This document shows positions 55,775 to 64,000 of a stretch of 64,000 bases of DNA, piece by piece. The translations under genes and the position numbers were made by a program. Source of the DNA: Antribacter gilvus. GTDB lineage: Bacteria; Actinomycetota; Actinomycetes; Actinomycetales; Cellulomonadaceae. The notes under the pieces are model-generated. The model was not told where the DNA came from. It saw nothing but the letters and a program-made list of their open reading frames with translations, and ran no database searches. How positions within the stretch are numbered: the first letter of the stretch is position 1; every line of letters begins with the position of its first letter. The stretch is taken from positions 49,006-113,005 of the forward strand of contig NZ_QXTH01000015.1 in NCBI RefSeq assembly GCF_003946865.1, in the 5' to 3' direction.

Positions 55775-57000
55775 GCACGGACCACCGTGGGCAGGTGCGT
55801 CCGCCATGCGGCCGCCACCACCACGAGGCACACGGTGGCCGACGCCGCGCCGAACCCGAACATCTCCGCGTACGACCAGGTGGGCGCCAGCCACGCGAGG
55901 ACCATCGGCACGAAAAAGCCCAGGTACGTCAGCGCGTAGTACACGGCGGTGAGGCCCGCGAGCTGCCCCGTCCCCGCGAGCCGGGCCACCTCGCTCAGCC
56001 CGGCGACGAGCCCCAGCCCGTAGCCCGACCCGAGCACCGCCGCGGCCAGCAGCCCCAGCGGCAGCGACAGCGTCGCCGACGCCACCGACCCCAGCACCAT
56101 CCCGGCGACCACGATCACGAGCGCCACCACGGACGCCCGCGCGCTCCGCGCCGTGTCGATCCGCCGCGCGAGCACCTGGATCCCCAGCCCGCACCCCAGG
56201 CCCAGCACCGTCATCAGCCCGGCGAACGCGACGGGGACTCCCCCGGCGTGGTCGGCGAGAAGGCCCGGCAGCACCGCGTACGCGCTGCCCGCGCAGCCGA
56301 ACACCCACGGCGCCACGGGCACCACGACCAGCAGGAACCGGCGGTGGACCACGGCGGGCACCAAGAGGTCGTCGCGCAACGGTGCCCGACGCCGGTCGCT
56401 CGCCCCCGCGGGCAGCCCGCCCCGGGCAGGGCTCGTCTCGGGCACGCGCAGCACCCACGCCCCGGCCGCGAGCGCCAGGACCGCGTGCAGCACGTAGGTG
56501 AGGTGCGCCGGCCAGGGCGCCCACTCCGCCAGCACCGCCGCGACCCCCGCGCCGACGAGGAACCCGCCGGTCAGCGACAGCGACGACCGGCGCGGCCCCG
56601 CCGCACGCTCCCCAGCCGCGCCCGACAGCTCCGTCACCCACGTGGTGCCGGTCGCCATGACGAGGCCGAGCGCCACCCCGCACAGGACGCGGCCCACGGC
56701 GAGCACCACCGGCTCCGCCGGGGCCGCGGCGAGCACCAGCGACCCGAGCGCCGACAGGGGTGCCGCGGGCAGGAGCAGCGGGCGGCGGCCGAAGCGGTCG
56801 GACAGCGGGCCGCCGAGCAACAGGGCCGGGACGATGCCCAGCACGTACGCCGCCAGGAGGGCGTCCACGGTGACCGGCCCCATGTGGCCCTGCTCGCGGT
56901 AGAGCACGAGGAGCGGGGTGAACTCGTTGCCACCCCACGCGACGGCGAGCATCGCCGCGGCGACGGGCCACCAGGCGCGGCGGGCGGCGCCGTCCGTCAC
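55771..57000 (-). CDS. MFS transporter
   Basis: A 409-residue 12-helix transporter; the GTG at 57000 overlaps the GntR stop. The MFS loop motif between helices 2 and 3 reads 'GGPLSDRFGRRPLLLPAAP'. Substrate not evident. Coupling to the GntR gene suggests that it exports or imports the effector of that regulator. Confidence 0.88.
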   Translation of the reverse strand: MTDGAARRAWWPVAAAMLAVAWGGNEFTPLLVLYREQGHMGPVTVDALLAAYVLGIVPALLLGGPLSDRFGRRPLLLPAAPLSALGSLVLAAAPAEPVVLAVGRVLCGVALGLVMATGTTWVTELSGAAGERAAGPRRSSLSLTGGFLVGAGVAAVLAEWAPWPAHLTYVLHAVLALAAGAWVLRVPETSPARGGLPAGASDRRRAPLRDDLLVPAVVHRRFLLVVVPVAPWVFGCAGSAYAVLPGLLADHAGGVPVAFAGLMTVLGLGCGLGIQVLARRIDTARSARASVVALVIVVAGMVLGSVASATLSLPLGLLAAAVLGSGYGLGLVAGLSEVARLAGTGQLAGLTAVYYALTYLGFFVPMVLAWLAPTWSYAEMFGFGAASATVCLVVVAAAWRTHLPTVVRA

Positions 57001-57701
57001 AGCGCGGTCCCGCTGCGCGCGTCGCCGCGCGAGTCGGCGAGGTGCCGCGCGAGCACGGCCCGGAAGTCCGCCGGGTCCCGGTGCGAGATCGCCTCCACGA
57101 GCGCGGCGTGGCCCGACACGAACAGGCGCCCCACCTCGCTCGGCACCCGGCGACCACCGCGCAGCGCTGTCGCGACGAGGCGGGCCTGGCGCTCGCGGAG
57201 GGTCGTGTGGAAGCCGACGAGCAGCGGGTTGCCGGCGGCCTCGACGATGCGGTGGTGGAACCGGAGGTCGAGCTCGGTGTAGGTGTCGAGGTCGGCGTCG
57301 TCGAGCGCCACCTCCTGGGCGGCGACCAGCGACCTCAGCTCGGCGACGAGGTCCCGGAGCAGGTCGTCGGTCTCGCGGGCGAGGCGCTCGGCCGCGTGCG
57401 ACTCCAGGAGCTGCCGCGCCTCGTAGACGTCGTCGGCCTCCCCGGGGTGCACCGGTTCCACCAGGGCGCCTCGCTTGGGGTAGAGGCGCAGGTAGCCCGC
57501 CGCCTCCAGGCGCAGGAACGCCTCGCGGACCGGGGTGCGGCTCACGCCGAACCGCTCCGCCACCTCGCCCTCGCTGATCATCTCGCCGCCCGCGAGGACG
57601 GCGGTGAGGATCTCGTCCTTCAGGCGGGCGAAGACGGTCTCGGACGCGGGAGCGGACGCGGCGGCAGCGGGCGGGGCGGCGGTCATGAATGCATGTTGCA
57701 T
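56997..57701 (-). CDS. GntR-family (FadR-type) regulator
   Basis: A 234-residue regulator (a start five codons later is possible). The winged helix is 'ARLKDEILTAVLAGGEMISE', 'VAERFGVSRTPVREAFLRLE', 'GYLRLYPKRGALVEP'. The FCD-type effector domain contains the His/Asp metal or ligand positions ('ELDLRFHHRIVEAAGNPLL', 'GHAALVEAISHRDPADF'). The overlapping ATGCAACATGCAT stretch before the start is palindromic and may be its own operator. It is co-translated with the MFS gene. Confidence 0.9.
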   Translation of the reverse strand: MQHAFMTAAPPAAAASAPASETVFARLKDEILTAVLAGGEMISEGEVAERFGVSRTPVREAFLRLEAAGYLRLYPKRGALVEPVHPGEADDVYEARQLLESHAAERLARETDDLLRDLVAELRSLVAAQEVALDDADLDTYTELDLRFHHRIVEAAGNPLLVGFHTTLRERQARLVATALRGGRRVPSEVGRLFVSGHAALVEAISHRDPADFRAVLARHLADSRGDARSGTAL

Positions 57702-57732
57702 CTATGTGACACCGAACGTCCACCCGAGGGCC

Positions 57733-60414
57733 TCAGGCCGGTTCCCTTCCCACCAGCCGCGCCAGGTCCACGCGGGACCTCACCCCCAGCACGGCGAAGA
57801 TGTTGCGCAGGTGGTGGTCGACGGTCCGGATGCTCACCGACAGGCTCTGGGCCACCTCGCGGTTCGTCGCGCCGTCGGCCACCTGCCGGGCGATCCGCAG
57901 CTGGTGCGGCGTGAGGAGCGCGAGCGCGCCGTCCCGCGGCCCGGCGAGCGCCTCGCCGTTGGCACGGAGCTCGGTGCGGGCCTGGTCGGCCCAGACGCGG
58001 GCGCCGCAGCGCTCGAAGGCGTGGAGCGCGTCCCGCAGGCGGTCGCGCGCCTCCCGCGGCCGACGACGGCGCCGCAGCCACTTCCCGTACAGCAGCTGGG
58101 TCCGCGCGCGCTCGAAGTCGCCGCCCGCCTGCTCGTGCAGGAGGAGGGCGTGCTGGAAGAGGGCGTCGGCGTCGTCGGGCGGTGCCAGGAGCGCGCGGCA
58201 CCGGGCCAGCTGGGCCGGGGCCTGCGGGTCCGCGCCGAACGCGGCCCAGATCGCGAACTCGTCGGCGATCGGCCGGGCCTCCTCCGCCAGGCCCGCCGAC
58301 ACCGCGGCCTCCACGAAGCACGGCATGGCCAGCGGCCGTACGGCGAAGTGCCCGGTCGAGCGGCCCGGGCGCACCACGGCGCCGAGCCGTGCGGCGGCCT
58401 CCGACGGGCGTCCGCGCCCGAGGTCGGCCCGGCCGGCGGCCCACTCGGCGAGGGCGACCGTCTGCGCGAGGCCGTGGCTGCGGGCCGTCGCGAGCGCCTC
58501 GGTGACCTGCGCCGTCACCTCGTCGGCGTCGCCCTCGATGGACGCGGCGAGCGCCAGCACCGCCCGGTGGTGGGCGGCCGTGTTGCGCCGCCCGGAGCGG
58601 AGGGCGACGCGCAGCCCTTCCTCGGCGTGCGCGCGGGCACGGGCGTGCCGGCCGGCGCGCAGCTCCGCGTACGCGAGGTACTCGAGGGCCTGCGGGACGT
58701 TCCCGTCGCGGCCGCGGGCGCGGGCCGCCGCGAGCGCGCGGGCCCCGGCGTGGCAGGCGACCTCGATGTCGCCGAGGAGGAGAGCGGCCGCCGCGGCGCG
58801 CAGGAGCGGCTCCGGCTCGTCCTGCGCGCGGCCGGCGTCCAGCACGCGGTGCAGCGGGGGCAGCGCGTCGTCGAGCCGCCGCTCCAGGAGGGCGCGGAAA
58901 CCGACGAGGTAGTCGTGCACCGAGGTGTCCGGGCCTGGGGCGGCGAGGACGTCCAGGGGGTCCAGGGCGGCGAGGCACGCGGCCAGGTCGCCGGCGTTCC
59001 ACGCCGCGTCGGTGGCGCCGAACGTCGCGGTCAGCGCGAGCAGGGGCTCGTCGTCGGCGAGGAGCGAGCGGGCGAGGACGAGGGAGGCGTAGGCGTCGGC
59101 CATGGGTCCGTCGCCGAGGGCCAACGTGCCCCGCAGGAGCTCCGCGCGGCCGCGCACCGTCACGCTCCCGGCGCCGCCGTCCGCCTCGCCGAGCAGGCGC
59201 CGCGCCTCGCCCGGTCGGCCGGCGAGGAGCGCCTGCTCGGCGGCCCCGGTCCAGCGGGCCGCGCGCTCCGACGCGTCGGGGGTCAGCTCGGCGGCCCTGG
59301 CCAGGGCCGCGGACCGCCCGGCGAACGTGGCGACGGCCGCGGGGTCCGCTGCGGCGTCCGCCAGCGTGGCGGCGAGCCCGGCGTCCTGCCCGGTCACGGC
59401 CAGCGCGCGGTGCAGCAGCGCGGGGAGCCTGTGGCCGTCGGACTCCAGCACGTCGGCGAGCGCGTGGTGTGCCGCCCGGCGGCGGTCGGCCGGCGCGCCC
59501 GCGAGGAGCGCCCGGCGGACGAGCGACCCGCCGGCGAGGCGGTCGCCCTCGAGCAGGAAGGCGCCCGGGAACGCGCCGGGCGGCATCCGGTCCGCGGCAC
59601 GGAGCACCAGGTCGACGTCGGGCCAGGCGGTGCCGCCCGGCAGGCCGCCCACGTGCGCCGCGGCAGCCACGAGCAGCACGTCCTGGGCCTCCTGGGGCAG
59701 TCCGGCCAGGTCGTCCCCGGCGACCCCGGCGAGGAGCCGCGGGTCTGCGACCGGGTGAGGCAGCGGGACCGTTCCCGAGCGCTCACCTGGCGACAACCGG
59801 TGCACCAGCGCCCGGAGCAGGGCCGGGTTGCCGTCAGCCTCTCGGAGCAGCTCCTCGCGCACGGCGGCGTCGACGCCGGGGGCCAGGTCGTCCAGGAGGG
59901 CCTCCGCCGCGGCCCGGGACAGCGGTGCGAGGCGGAGGAGCGGCCGACCGGCGAACGCGGTGGCCGCTGCCCCGACCCCTGTCACGGAGACGAGCAGGCC
60001 GACACCGGGGGCCTCGCCGATCCGCCGGGCGGTGGCGCCGAGGATCCCCCGCGACGGAGGGTCCCACCGCTGGACGTCGTCCACGCAGAGGAGCAGCGGT
60101 CCGTCGTCGGCCGCGTCGCGGAGCAGGCGGAGCAGCCCTTCGGTGCTGGGGGCGGCGGGGGGCGCAGTCGGGCGGACGGCACGGTGCAGGGCCTGGACCC
60201 CGCCGTACGCGGCGCCCGCCGGGGGTGCGCCGACCCGCAGGGCCCGTCCCGCGGCGAAGCCGCGGGCGACGTCGTCCAGGAAGGTGGTGCGGCCGGAGCC
60301 GGGCTCGCCGACGAGGAGGAGGGCGACGCTGCCCTCCCCCAGAAGGTCCAGTGCGGCGGCCGCCGACCGGAGCTCCTCGCTACGGCCGTGCCTCCGTGGA
60401 GCCTGTCCGACCAC
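57733..60414 (-). CDS. LAL-type LuxR-family ATPase regulator
   Basis: An 893-residue regulator with an N-terminal AAA-type domain (Walker A 'LVGEPGSGRTTFLDD', Walker B 'GPLLLCVDDVQRWD'), a long helical TPR-like middle, and a C-terminal LuxR helix-turn-helix ('LTPHQLRIARQVADGATNRE', 'VAQSLSVSIRTVDHHLRNIF'). This is the LAL (MalT-like) layout. The target operon is unknown; the nearest candidates are the GntR/MFS pair or the polyesterase gene. Confidence 0.9.
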   Translation of the reverse strand: MVGQAPRRHGRSEELRSAAAALDLLGEGSVALLLVGEPGSGRTTFLDDVARGFAAGRALRVGAPPAGAAYGGVQALHRAVRPTAPPAAPSTEGLLRLLRDAADDGPLLLCVDDVQRWDPPSRGILGATARRIGEAPGVGLLVSVTGVGAAATAFAGRPLLRLAPLSRAAAEALLDDLAPGVDAAVREELLREADGNPALLRALVHRLSPGERSGTVPLPHPVADPRLLAGVAGDDLAGLPQEAQDVLLVAAAAHVGGLPGGTAWPDVDLVLRAADRMPPGAFPGAFLLEGDRLAGGSLVRRALLAGAPADRRRAAHHALADVLESDGHRLPALLHRALAVTGQDAGLAATLADAAADPAAVATFAGRSAALARAAELTPDASERAARWTGAAEQALLAGRPGEARRLLGEADGGAGSVTVRGRAELLRGTLALGDGPMADAYASLVLARSLLADDEPLLALTATFGATDAAWNAGDLAACLAALDPLDVLAAPGPDTSVHDYLVGFRALLERRLDDALPPLHRVLDAGRAQDEPEPLLRAAAAALLLGDIEVACHAGARALAAARARGRDGNVPQALEYLAYAELRAGRHARARAHAEEGLRVALRSGRRNTAAHHRAVLALAASIEGDADEVTAQVTEALATARSHGLAQTVALAEWAAGRADLGRGRPSEAAARLGAVVRPGRSTGHFAVRPLAMPCFVEAAVSAGLAEEARPIADEFAIWAAFGADPQAPAQLARCRALLAPPDDADALFQHALLLHEQAGGDFERARTQLLYGKWLRRRRRPREARDRLRDALHAFERCGARVWADQARTELRANGEALAGPRDGALALLTPHQLRIARQVADGATNREVAQSLSVSIRTVDHHLRNIFAVLGVRSRVDLARLVGREPA

Positions 60415-60487
60415 GTCGCGATGTTACGGAAAAGCAAAGCCCAGGGGAAGTGTCGGTAACGCCCCGTGTTCCCCCGGGCACCACGCC

Positions 60488-60528
60488 GCCGAGACAGTCA
60501 CCTCGTCGGACGAGGTGACTGTCTCGGC
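60488..60528. repeat. Palindromic 41-base repeat
   Basis: Perfect 20-bp arms around one centre base: GCCGAGACAGTCAC-CTCGTC-G-GACGAG-GTGACTGTCTCGGC. It lies upstream of the LuxR start and 36 bases downstream of the polyesterase stop, so it probably ends the polyesterase mRNA. The central CTCGTCGGACGAG and outer GCCGAG are shared with the repeat at 53211. Confidence 0.8.
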
Positions 60529-60564
60529 AGGGGGTGAGGCGGGAGCCTCCGGGGTGGGGCGGGA

Positions 60565-61488
60565 TCAGCGGAGCGGGCAGGTGCCGCGCGACTCCTCGAT
60601 ATAGAGGGCCGAGGTGGGGAGCGGGCACAGGAACTGGTCGTAGCGGGTGTCGTTGTCGAGGAACCGCTTGAGCCAGGAGATGGAGTACTTCGCGATCGTC
60701 GTGTTGGACGAGTTGGGTGCGAAGTGCGACGCCCCGTTGAGCTCGATGTACATCTTGTTCGTGGTCGACGGGATGGTGCTGTAGAACGGCTCGGAGTGCG
60801 ACGCGACGGGCGCGACCGAGTCGTTCTCTGCCCCGAAGATCAGGGTCGGTGTCCTGATCTCGCTCCAGGTCTTGTCGGTGTTCCACGGCGTCATCGGGAT
60901 GGCCGCCTTGAGGGACGGGCGGTCCTTGGACGCCTCGAGCGAGCCGCCGCCACCCATGGAGTGGCCCATGACGCCGAGCCTGCTGGCGTCCACCCGTGAC
61001 CGCACCGAGCTGCGCTGCGTGAGGTAGTCGAGCGCCGCCAGGAGCTGGTCGCCGCGCTGCGCCGGCTGGTCCACGGTCGTGTTGGTGTCGAAGGTGAAGA
61101 CCACGAAGCCCTGGGACGCGAGCCGCTCGCCGAACCAGGCGATGGAGGACTCGTAGGCCGTGTACCCGGGCGAGATGGCGACGGCGCCGAACGTGCCGTC
61201 GGCGGTGGTGGTCGGGTAGTAGATGGTGCCGCCGTCGAAGCCGCTGACGAGCCACGACGAGACCGAGGTGCTGGACACGGCGTAGGGGCCACGGGTGGCC
61301 TCGATGCTCGCGTTGGTGGGCGCGGGGCCGCGCTGGTACGGGTTGTCGGCGGCCTGGACCGCTGGGGCAGACAGGGCGCTGAACCCGAGACCTGCGGCGA
61401 GAGCGGCCGCGACGGCGACGGCGCGGGCCTTCCGCCGGGTCGCCTGGGGTGCGTGCGTGGGGCGTGGTGCGGTGAGTGAGTGCTGCAC
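60565..61488 (-). CDS. Secreted cutinase/PET-hydrolase-like polyesterase
   Basis: A 307-residue protein; the GTG at 61488 follows GAGGA. Signal peptide to ~residue 46 ('[10 protein letters not shown]'). The mature alpha/beta hydrolase closely follows actinobacterial cutinases: '[20 protein letters not shown]', '[20 protein letters not shown]' (oxyanion Tyr), nucleophile Ser in '[15 protein letters not shown]', '[11 protein letters not shown]' (substrate Trp), Asp in '[14 protein letters not shown]', His in '[10 protein letters not shown]', C-terminal '[12 protein letters not shown]' and a disulfide-type Cys pair. It hydrolyses cutin-like polyesters; PET activity is possible by family. Confidence 0.9.
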   Translation of the reverse strand: MQHSLTAPRPTHAPQATRRKARAVAVAAALAAGLGFSALSAPAVQAADNPYQRGPAPTNASIEATRGPYAVSSTSVSSWLVSGFDGGTIYYPTTTADGTFGAVAISPGYTAYESSIAWFGERLASQGFVVFTFDTNTTVDQPAQRGDQLLAALDYLTQRSSVRSRVDASRLGVMGHSMGGGGSLEASKDRPSLKAAIPMTPWNTDKTWSEIRTPTLIFGAENDSVAPVASHSEPFYSTIPSTTNKMYIELNGASHFAPNSSNTTIAKYSISWLKRFLDNDTRYDQFLCPLPTSALYIEESRGTCPLR

Positions 61489-61641
61489 GGTTCGTCCTCT
61501 CTGACGGGGCACGACGCCGGGGTCTGTCGCGGGCCGCGTCGTCGCGTCCCGCACCCTCGGCGTCCTGCCGGGTTGGCTGCCTGCTCACTCTCAGGCCGAG
61601 GGCGTGGGGGTGGCATCGGTGAAATCACCGGCCTCCTCGCC

Positions 61642-61665
61642 CATATATGTACAGTCCAATATATG
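61642..61665. promoter_or_regulatory. Operator candidate before the PadR gene
   Basis: CATATA-N12-TATATG, an AT-rich inverted repeat just upstream of the PadR start, fits a PadR-type dimer site. A second small palindrome GGATATCC is at 61673-61680, next to the start codon. Confidence 0.5.
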
Positions 61666-61682
61666 CGGAGTAGGATATCCGC

Positions 61683-62195
61683 ATGGCCCTCGACGCCCTG
61701 ATCCTCGGACTCCTCGACCTCCGCCCCATGACCGGCTACGACCTCAAGAAGGTGTTCGACGGGACCGTCGCGCACTTCTGGTCCGCCGACCAGTCGCAGA
61801 TCTACCGCACCCTCGCCCGGCTGGAGCAGGACGGCCTGGTCGACGTCCGGGTCGTGCCCCAGGAGGGCAAGCCCGACCGCCGGGAGCACCGGCTCACGGA
61901 CGCGGGCCGCGAGGCTCTCACCAACTGGCTGCACTCCCCCGTCCCCGAGGACAAGACCCGCGACGCGTTCCTCGGCCGCATCTTCTTCGTCGGACGGGAG
62001 GAAGATCCCGGGCTCGTGCGCGGGCTGATCGAGGGTCGCCGCAAGGCCGCCCGCGCCTACCTCGACGAGCTCGAGAGCATGCCCACCATCCACGACCGGC
62101 TCGCCGACCGGCTGCGCGCGGGAACCCTGCGCTACGGCATCGTGCACACCCAGGCGGAGCTCGCCTGGCTCGACGAGCTGGAGGCCTCGCTGTGA
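61683..62195 (+). CDS. PadR-family regulator
   Basis: A 170-residue protein: the winged helix 'LILGLLDLRPMTGYDLKKVF', 'SQIYRTLARLEQDGLVDVRV', 'HRLTDAGREALTNWL' and a C-terminal dimerising helix domain. Its GTG-coupled neighbour (4-base overlap) is an alpha/beta hydrolase, probably the gene it controls. Confidence 0.92.
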   Translation: MALDALILGLLDLRPMTGYDLKKVFDGTVAHFWSADQSQIYRTLARLEQDGLVDVRVVPQEGKPDRREHRLTDAGREALTNWLHSPVPEDKTRDAFLGRIFFVGREEDPGLVRGLIEGRRKAARAYLDELESMPTIHDRLADRLRAGTLRYGIVHTQAELAWLDELEASL

Positions 62196-62995
62196 GCTAC
62201 CACGTCACAGAGCACCACCCCGAGAACGACGAGACGGTCCTGTTCCTCCACGGCGGCGTCGTGGGCGGCTGGATGTGGGCCGAGAACGCGGAGGCGCTCA
62301 CCGGCCACCACTCCCTCGCCCCCGACCTCCCCGGGTTCGCCGGTTCCGCCCACCTCCCCTGGGTCGACCTCGCGACGACGACCGACGTGCTCGCCGACCT
62401 CGTCCGGGACCGCGCGCACGGCGGCCGTGCCCACGTGGTCGGCCTGTCGTTCGGAGCCGTGGTCGGGACCACCCTGGCGGCACGCCACCCCGACATCGTC
62501 CGGAGCGTCCTCGCGACCGGCGCGATGCTGCGGGGCGCGCACGGCTTCAACCGCTGGATCGGGCTGGCACAGCTGCCGCTCTGGGGCAGCCCCGCGTACT
62601 GGAAGGTGAACGCCCGGATCTACGGCATCCCCGAGGACGGGGTCGACCAGTTCGTCGCGACCGGACTCGGCCTGAACCGGGACTCCGCCCGGCGCATGGT
62701 CCCCGAGATCTTCGACGGCGTCCCGGCCGACGTCCTCGACGGCCTTCGCACCCTCGACGCGCCGATGCTCGCCCTCGCCGGCGAGAAGGAGCCCCGGTTC
62801 ATCCGCGACGCCCAGGTCGAGGCCGTGTCCCGGGCACCCCGCGCGGTCGCGCGCCTCGCACCCGGGATGCACCACGTCTGGAGCCTCGAGGACCCCGCGC
62901 TCTTCCAGCGCACGCTCGACCACTGGCTGGCGACCGGAGAGCCGTCGCCGGAGCTCCTGCCCGTTCCGCCGGCAGGCCGGGTCCGGTCCGCCTGA
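62192..62995 (+). CDS. Alpha/beta hydrolase
   Basis: A 267-residue cytosolic hydrolase. 'VLFLHGGVVGGWMW' (oxyanion HG), nucleophile Ser in 'HVVGLSFGAVVGTTL', Asp near 'PMLALAGEKEPRF' and His in 'PGMHHVWSLEDPALF' are visible. Substrate unknown. Translationally coupled to the PadR regulator. Confidence 0.88.
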   Translation: MSYHVTEHHPENDETVLFLHGGVVGGWMWAENAEALTGHHSLAPDLPGFAGSAHLPWVDLATTTDVLADLVRDRAHGGRAHVVGLSFGAVVGTTLAARHPDIVRSVLATGAMLRGAHGFNRWIGLAQLPLWGSPAYWKVNARIYGIPEDGVDQFVATGLGLNRDSARRMVPEIFDGVPADVLDGLRTLDAPMLALAGEKEPRFIRDAQVEAVSRAPRAVARLAPGMHHVWSLEDPALFQRTLDHWLATGEPSPELLPVPPAGRVRSA

Positions 62996-63006
62996 CCCCC
63001 TCCGCT

Positions 63007-63063
63007 GTGGGTCCACGTATGGTCGTCCTCCCGGACGGGGAGGGCAACCATACGTGGGCCCAC
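63007..63063. terminator. Long hairpin between convergent genes
   Basis: GTGGGTCCACGTATGGT and ACCATACGTGGGCCCAC form a 17-bp stem with one G-T type mismatch; an inner CCTCC/GGAGG stem lies in the loop. It can end both the hydrolase and the RibD-type gene. Confidence 0.75.
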
Positions 63064-63068
63064 GGGCC

Positions 63069-63767
63069 TCAGCAGCGGTAGCGGAGCCAGACGGCGCCGT
63101 CGTCGAACGCCTCGGCGCCCGTCAGGCGCAGGGCCGACGGCGGCGGTGGCTCGGTGCCGTACCAGCGGCGCCCGCCGCCCGGGTCCGCGAGGCAGGGGTG
63201 GACGAGCAGGCTGATCTCGTCCACCAGGCCCGCATGCAGCAGCGCCCCGGTCAGCGAGCCGCCGCTGTCCACGCGAACCACTCTCGCGCCGCGCTCCCCC
63301 AGCGCGCCGATCGCCGCCGCCAGGTCGACCCGGTCGTCGCCGAGGACGAGCTCCTCGACGGCGGCGGCATCCCGGACGGCAGCGTCCGCATGAGCGGCGT
63401 CCGCGCCGTCGCCCGACGACGTCGCGCCGCCGTCGGCCCGCACCGGACCCGCCGCGGACCGGAGCGCGACCACCGCCGACCAGTGCCCCGCGTCCCGCAA
63501 CGCCTGCCAGGCCCGGACGCGGTGGCGGCTGTCGACGACGGCGAGCAGCGGACCGTCGTCGGCCGGACCGGGGCCGGGCTGTGCCGCCAGGGCGGCCTCC
63601 TGGGCGAGGATCGTGTCCGCCCCGGTGAGCGTCGCGTCCTCGTGCCAGGTCCGGGCCAGCTCGTAGAACCGGGCGACGTCGGGCGCGAAGCCCGTCGTGG
63701 CGCCGTCGACCGACACCGCGACGTGGACCACGACGTGCGGGCGGGAGCCGGCGTCGGCAGCGCTCAT
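63069..63767 (-). CDS. RibD C-terminal-like reductase
   Basis: A 232-residue protein with the RibD-C/dihydrofolate-reductase-like pattern: 'RPHVVVHVAVSVDGATTGFA', 'GADTILAQEAALAAQPG', 'RVVRVDSGGSLTGALLHAGL', 'VDEISLLVHPCLADPGG'. The deaminase half of RibD is absent. A NADPH-dependent pteridine/flavin-type reductase role is likely. The ATG at 63767 is preferred over an upstream start. Confidence 0.8.
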   Translation of the reverse strand: MSAADAGSRPHVVVHVAVSVDGATTGFAPDVARFYELARTWHEDATLTGADTILAQEAALAAQPGPGPADDGPLLAVVDSRHRVRAWQALRDAGHWSAVVALRSAAGPVRADGGATSSGDGADAAHADAAVRDAAAVEELVLGDDRVDLAAAIGALGERGARVVRVDSGGSLTGALLHAGLVDEISLLVHPCLADPGGGRRWYGTEPPPPSALRLTGAEAFDDGAVWLRYRC

Positions 63768-63915
63768 GCGGGCATCGTGGCGCGGGTGACGGCCGGGCGC
63801 CACCCGCGCACGGCGCTTGGCACGCTATTTCTGCGCGGCAGTGGAGCACACGCCACGACGCCCGGACCCCACGCCATGTGATCGGCAGTTCGGTGCGTGA
63901 TCGGTAGTTGTGAAG

Positions 63916-63990
63916 TCTCAGGACATCGTGCGCGGTTGTGTCTCAGGACATCGTGCACGGTCTGTCTCGGGACATCGTGCACGGTTGCTC
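63916..63990. repeat. Three ~24-base repeats, possible IS end
   Basis: TCTCAGGACATCGTGC or TCTCGGGACATCGTGC recurs at 63916, 63941 and 63965, spaced 25 and 24 bases. Spaced, near-identical repeats at the end of a gene-free stretch resemble an insertion-sequence terminus (IS481-like). The transposase would lie beyond the window. Bases 63768-63915 show nothing else. Confidence 0.4.
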
Positions 63991-64000
63991 ATGGTCAACT

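Noticed and set aside
57535..60459. 974-codon plus-strand frame opposite the LuxR-family gene
   Set aside because: Antisense shadow of a high-GC gene; the minus-strand frame has Walker motifs and a LuxR helix-turn-helix.

Overview
The window is high-GC DNA with actinobacterial traits: many GTG starts, 4-base ATGA/GTGA gene overlaps, leaderless-type promoters, a perfect actinobacterial SOS box, and T4SS genes of the SCO6880/DUF4192/DUF4913 type found on actinobacterial integrative elements. The chromosomal part carries a GH5 cellulase with an X2-type module and a cutinase-like polyesterase, which suits a plant-polymer-degrading member of the Micrococcales (Cellulosimicrobium/Isoptericola/Cellulomonas-like). 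That assignment is inference.

Bases 1 to about 48120 are the integrase-proximal part of an integrative and conjugative element (ICE); its other end lies left of the window. A tyrosine integrase and a MerR/excisionase-like gene sit next to the 3' end of tRNA-Pro(GGG) (48120-48193), the likely attachment site. The conjugation module runs rightward: ParB-like protein (590), membrane-anchored protein (1609), lysozyme-like/M23 cell-wall hydrolase (2294), two small paralogous membrane proteins (3672, 3955), VirB6/TrbL-like channel protein (10775), SCO6880-like protein (12214), VirB4-like ATPase (16153), DUF4192 protein (17773) and VirD4-like coupling ATPase (23649). DNA-handling and anti-restriction genes follow: NYN nuclease-like, ArdC-like, SSB, DUF4913, two degenerate methylase-like paralogues, DprA, and a small gene under a perfect LexA box. 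Accessory cargo is a 2972-residue Rhs/YD-repeat toxin (33761-42679, minus strand) with two candidate immunity genes, plus a DUF3883-type protein next to the integrase. I found no relaxase; it may lie left of the window.

The main discovery is a complete, cargo-free Tn7-like transposon (4247-10885, 6639 bp) inside the conjugation operon. It encodes TnsA, TnsB (D,D-35-E), TnsC and a large TniQ in one overlapping operon. Its TGTAGG termini are inverted and are followed inward by TGTCGG repeats about 20 bp apart. It is flanked by a near-perfect 5-bp duplication (TGCAC/TGCAA). Removing it restores the VirB6/TrbL-like gene starting ATG-GTC-TGC-AAC, so it landed in codons 3-4 of that gene. The right end is open in the same frame and gives the interrupted gene a new start and a 37-residue leader.

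Bases 48194-64000 look like ordinary chromosome: DeoR regulator and nucleoside-deoxyribosyltransferase-like gene; an ECF42-type sigma factor with its DGPF protein; a secreted GH5 cellulase behind a LacI-type operator; an ECF sigma/anti-sigma pair with a lipoprotein; GntR regulator and MFS transporter; a large LuxR-family ATPase regulator; a cutinase/PET-hydrolase-like secreted enzyme; PadR regulator and alpha/beta hydrolase; and a RibD-type reductase. Several intergenic gaps hold long perfect inverted repeats. The last 85 bases hold a triple repeat that resembles an insertion-sequence end.
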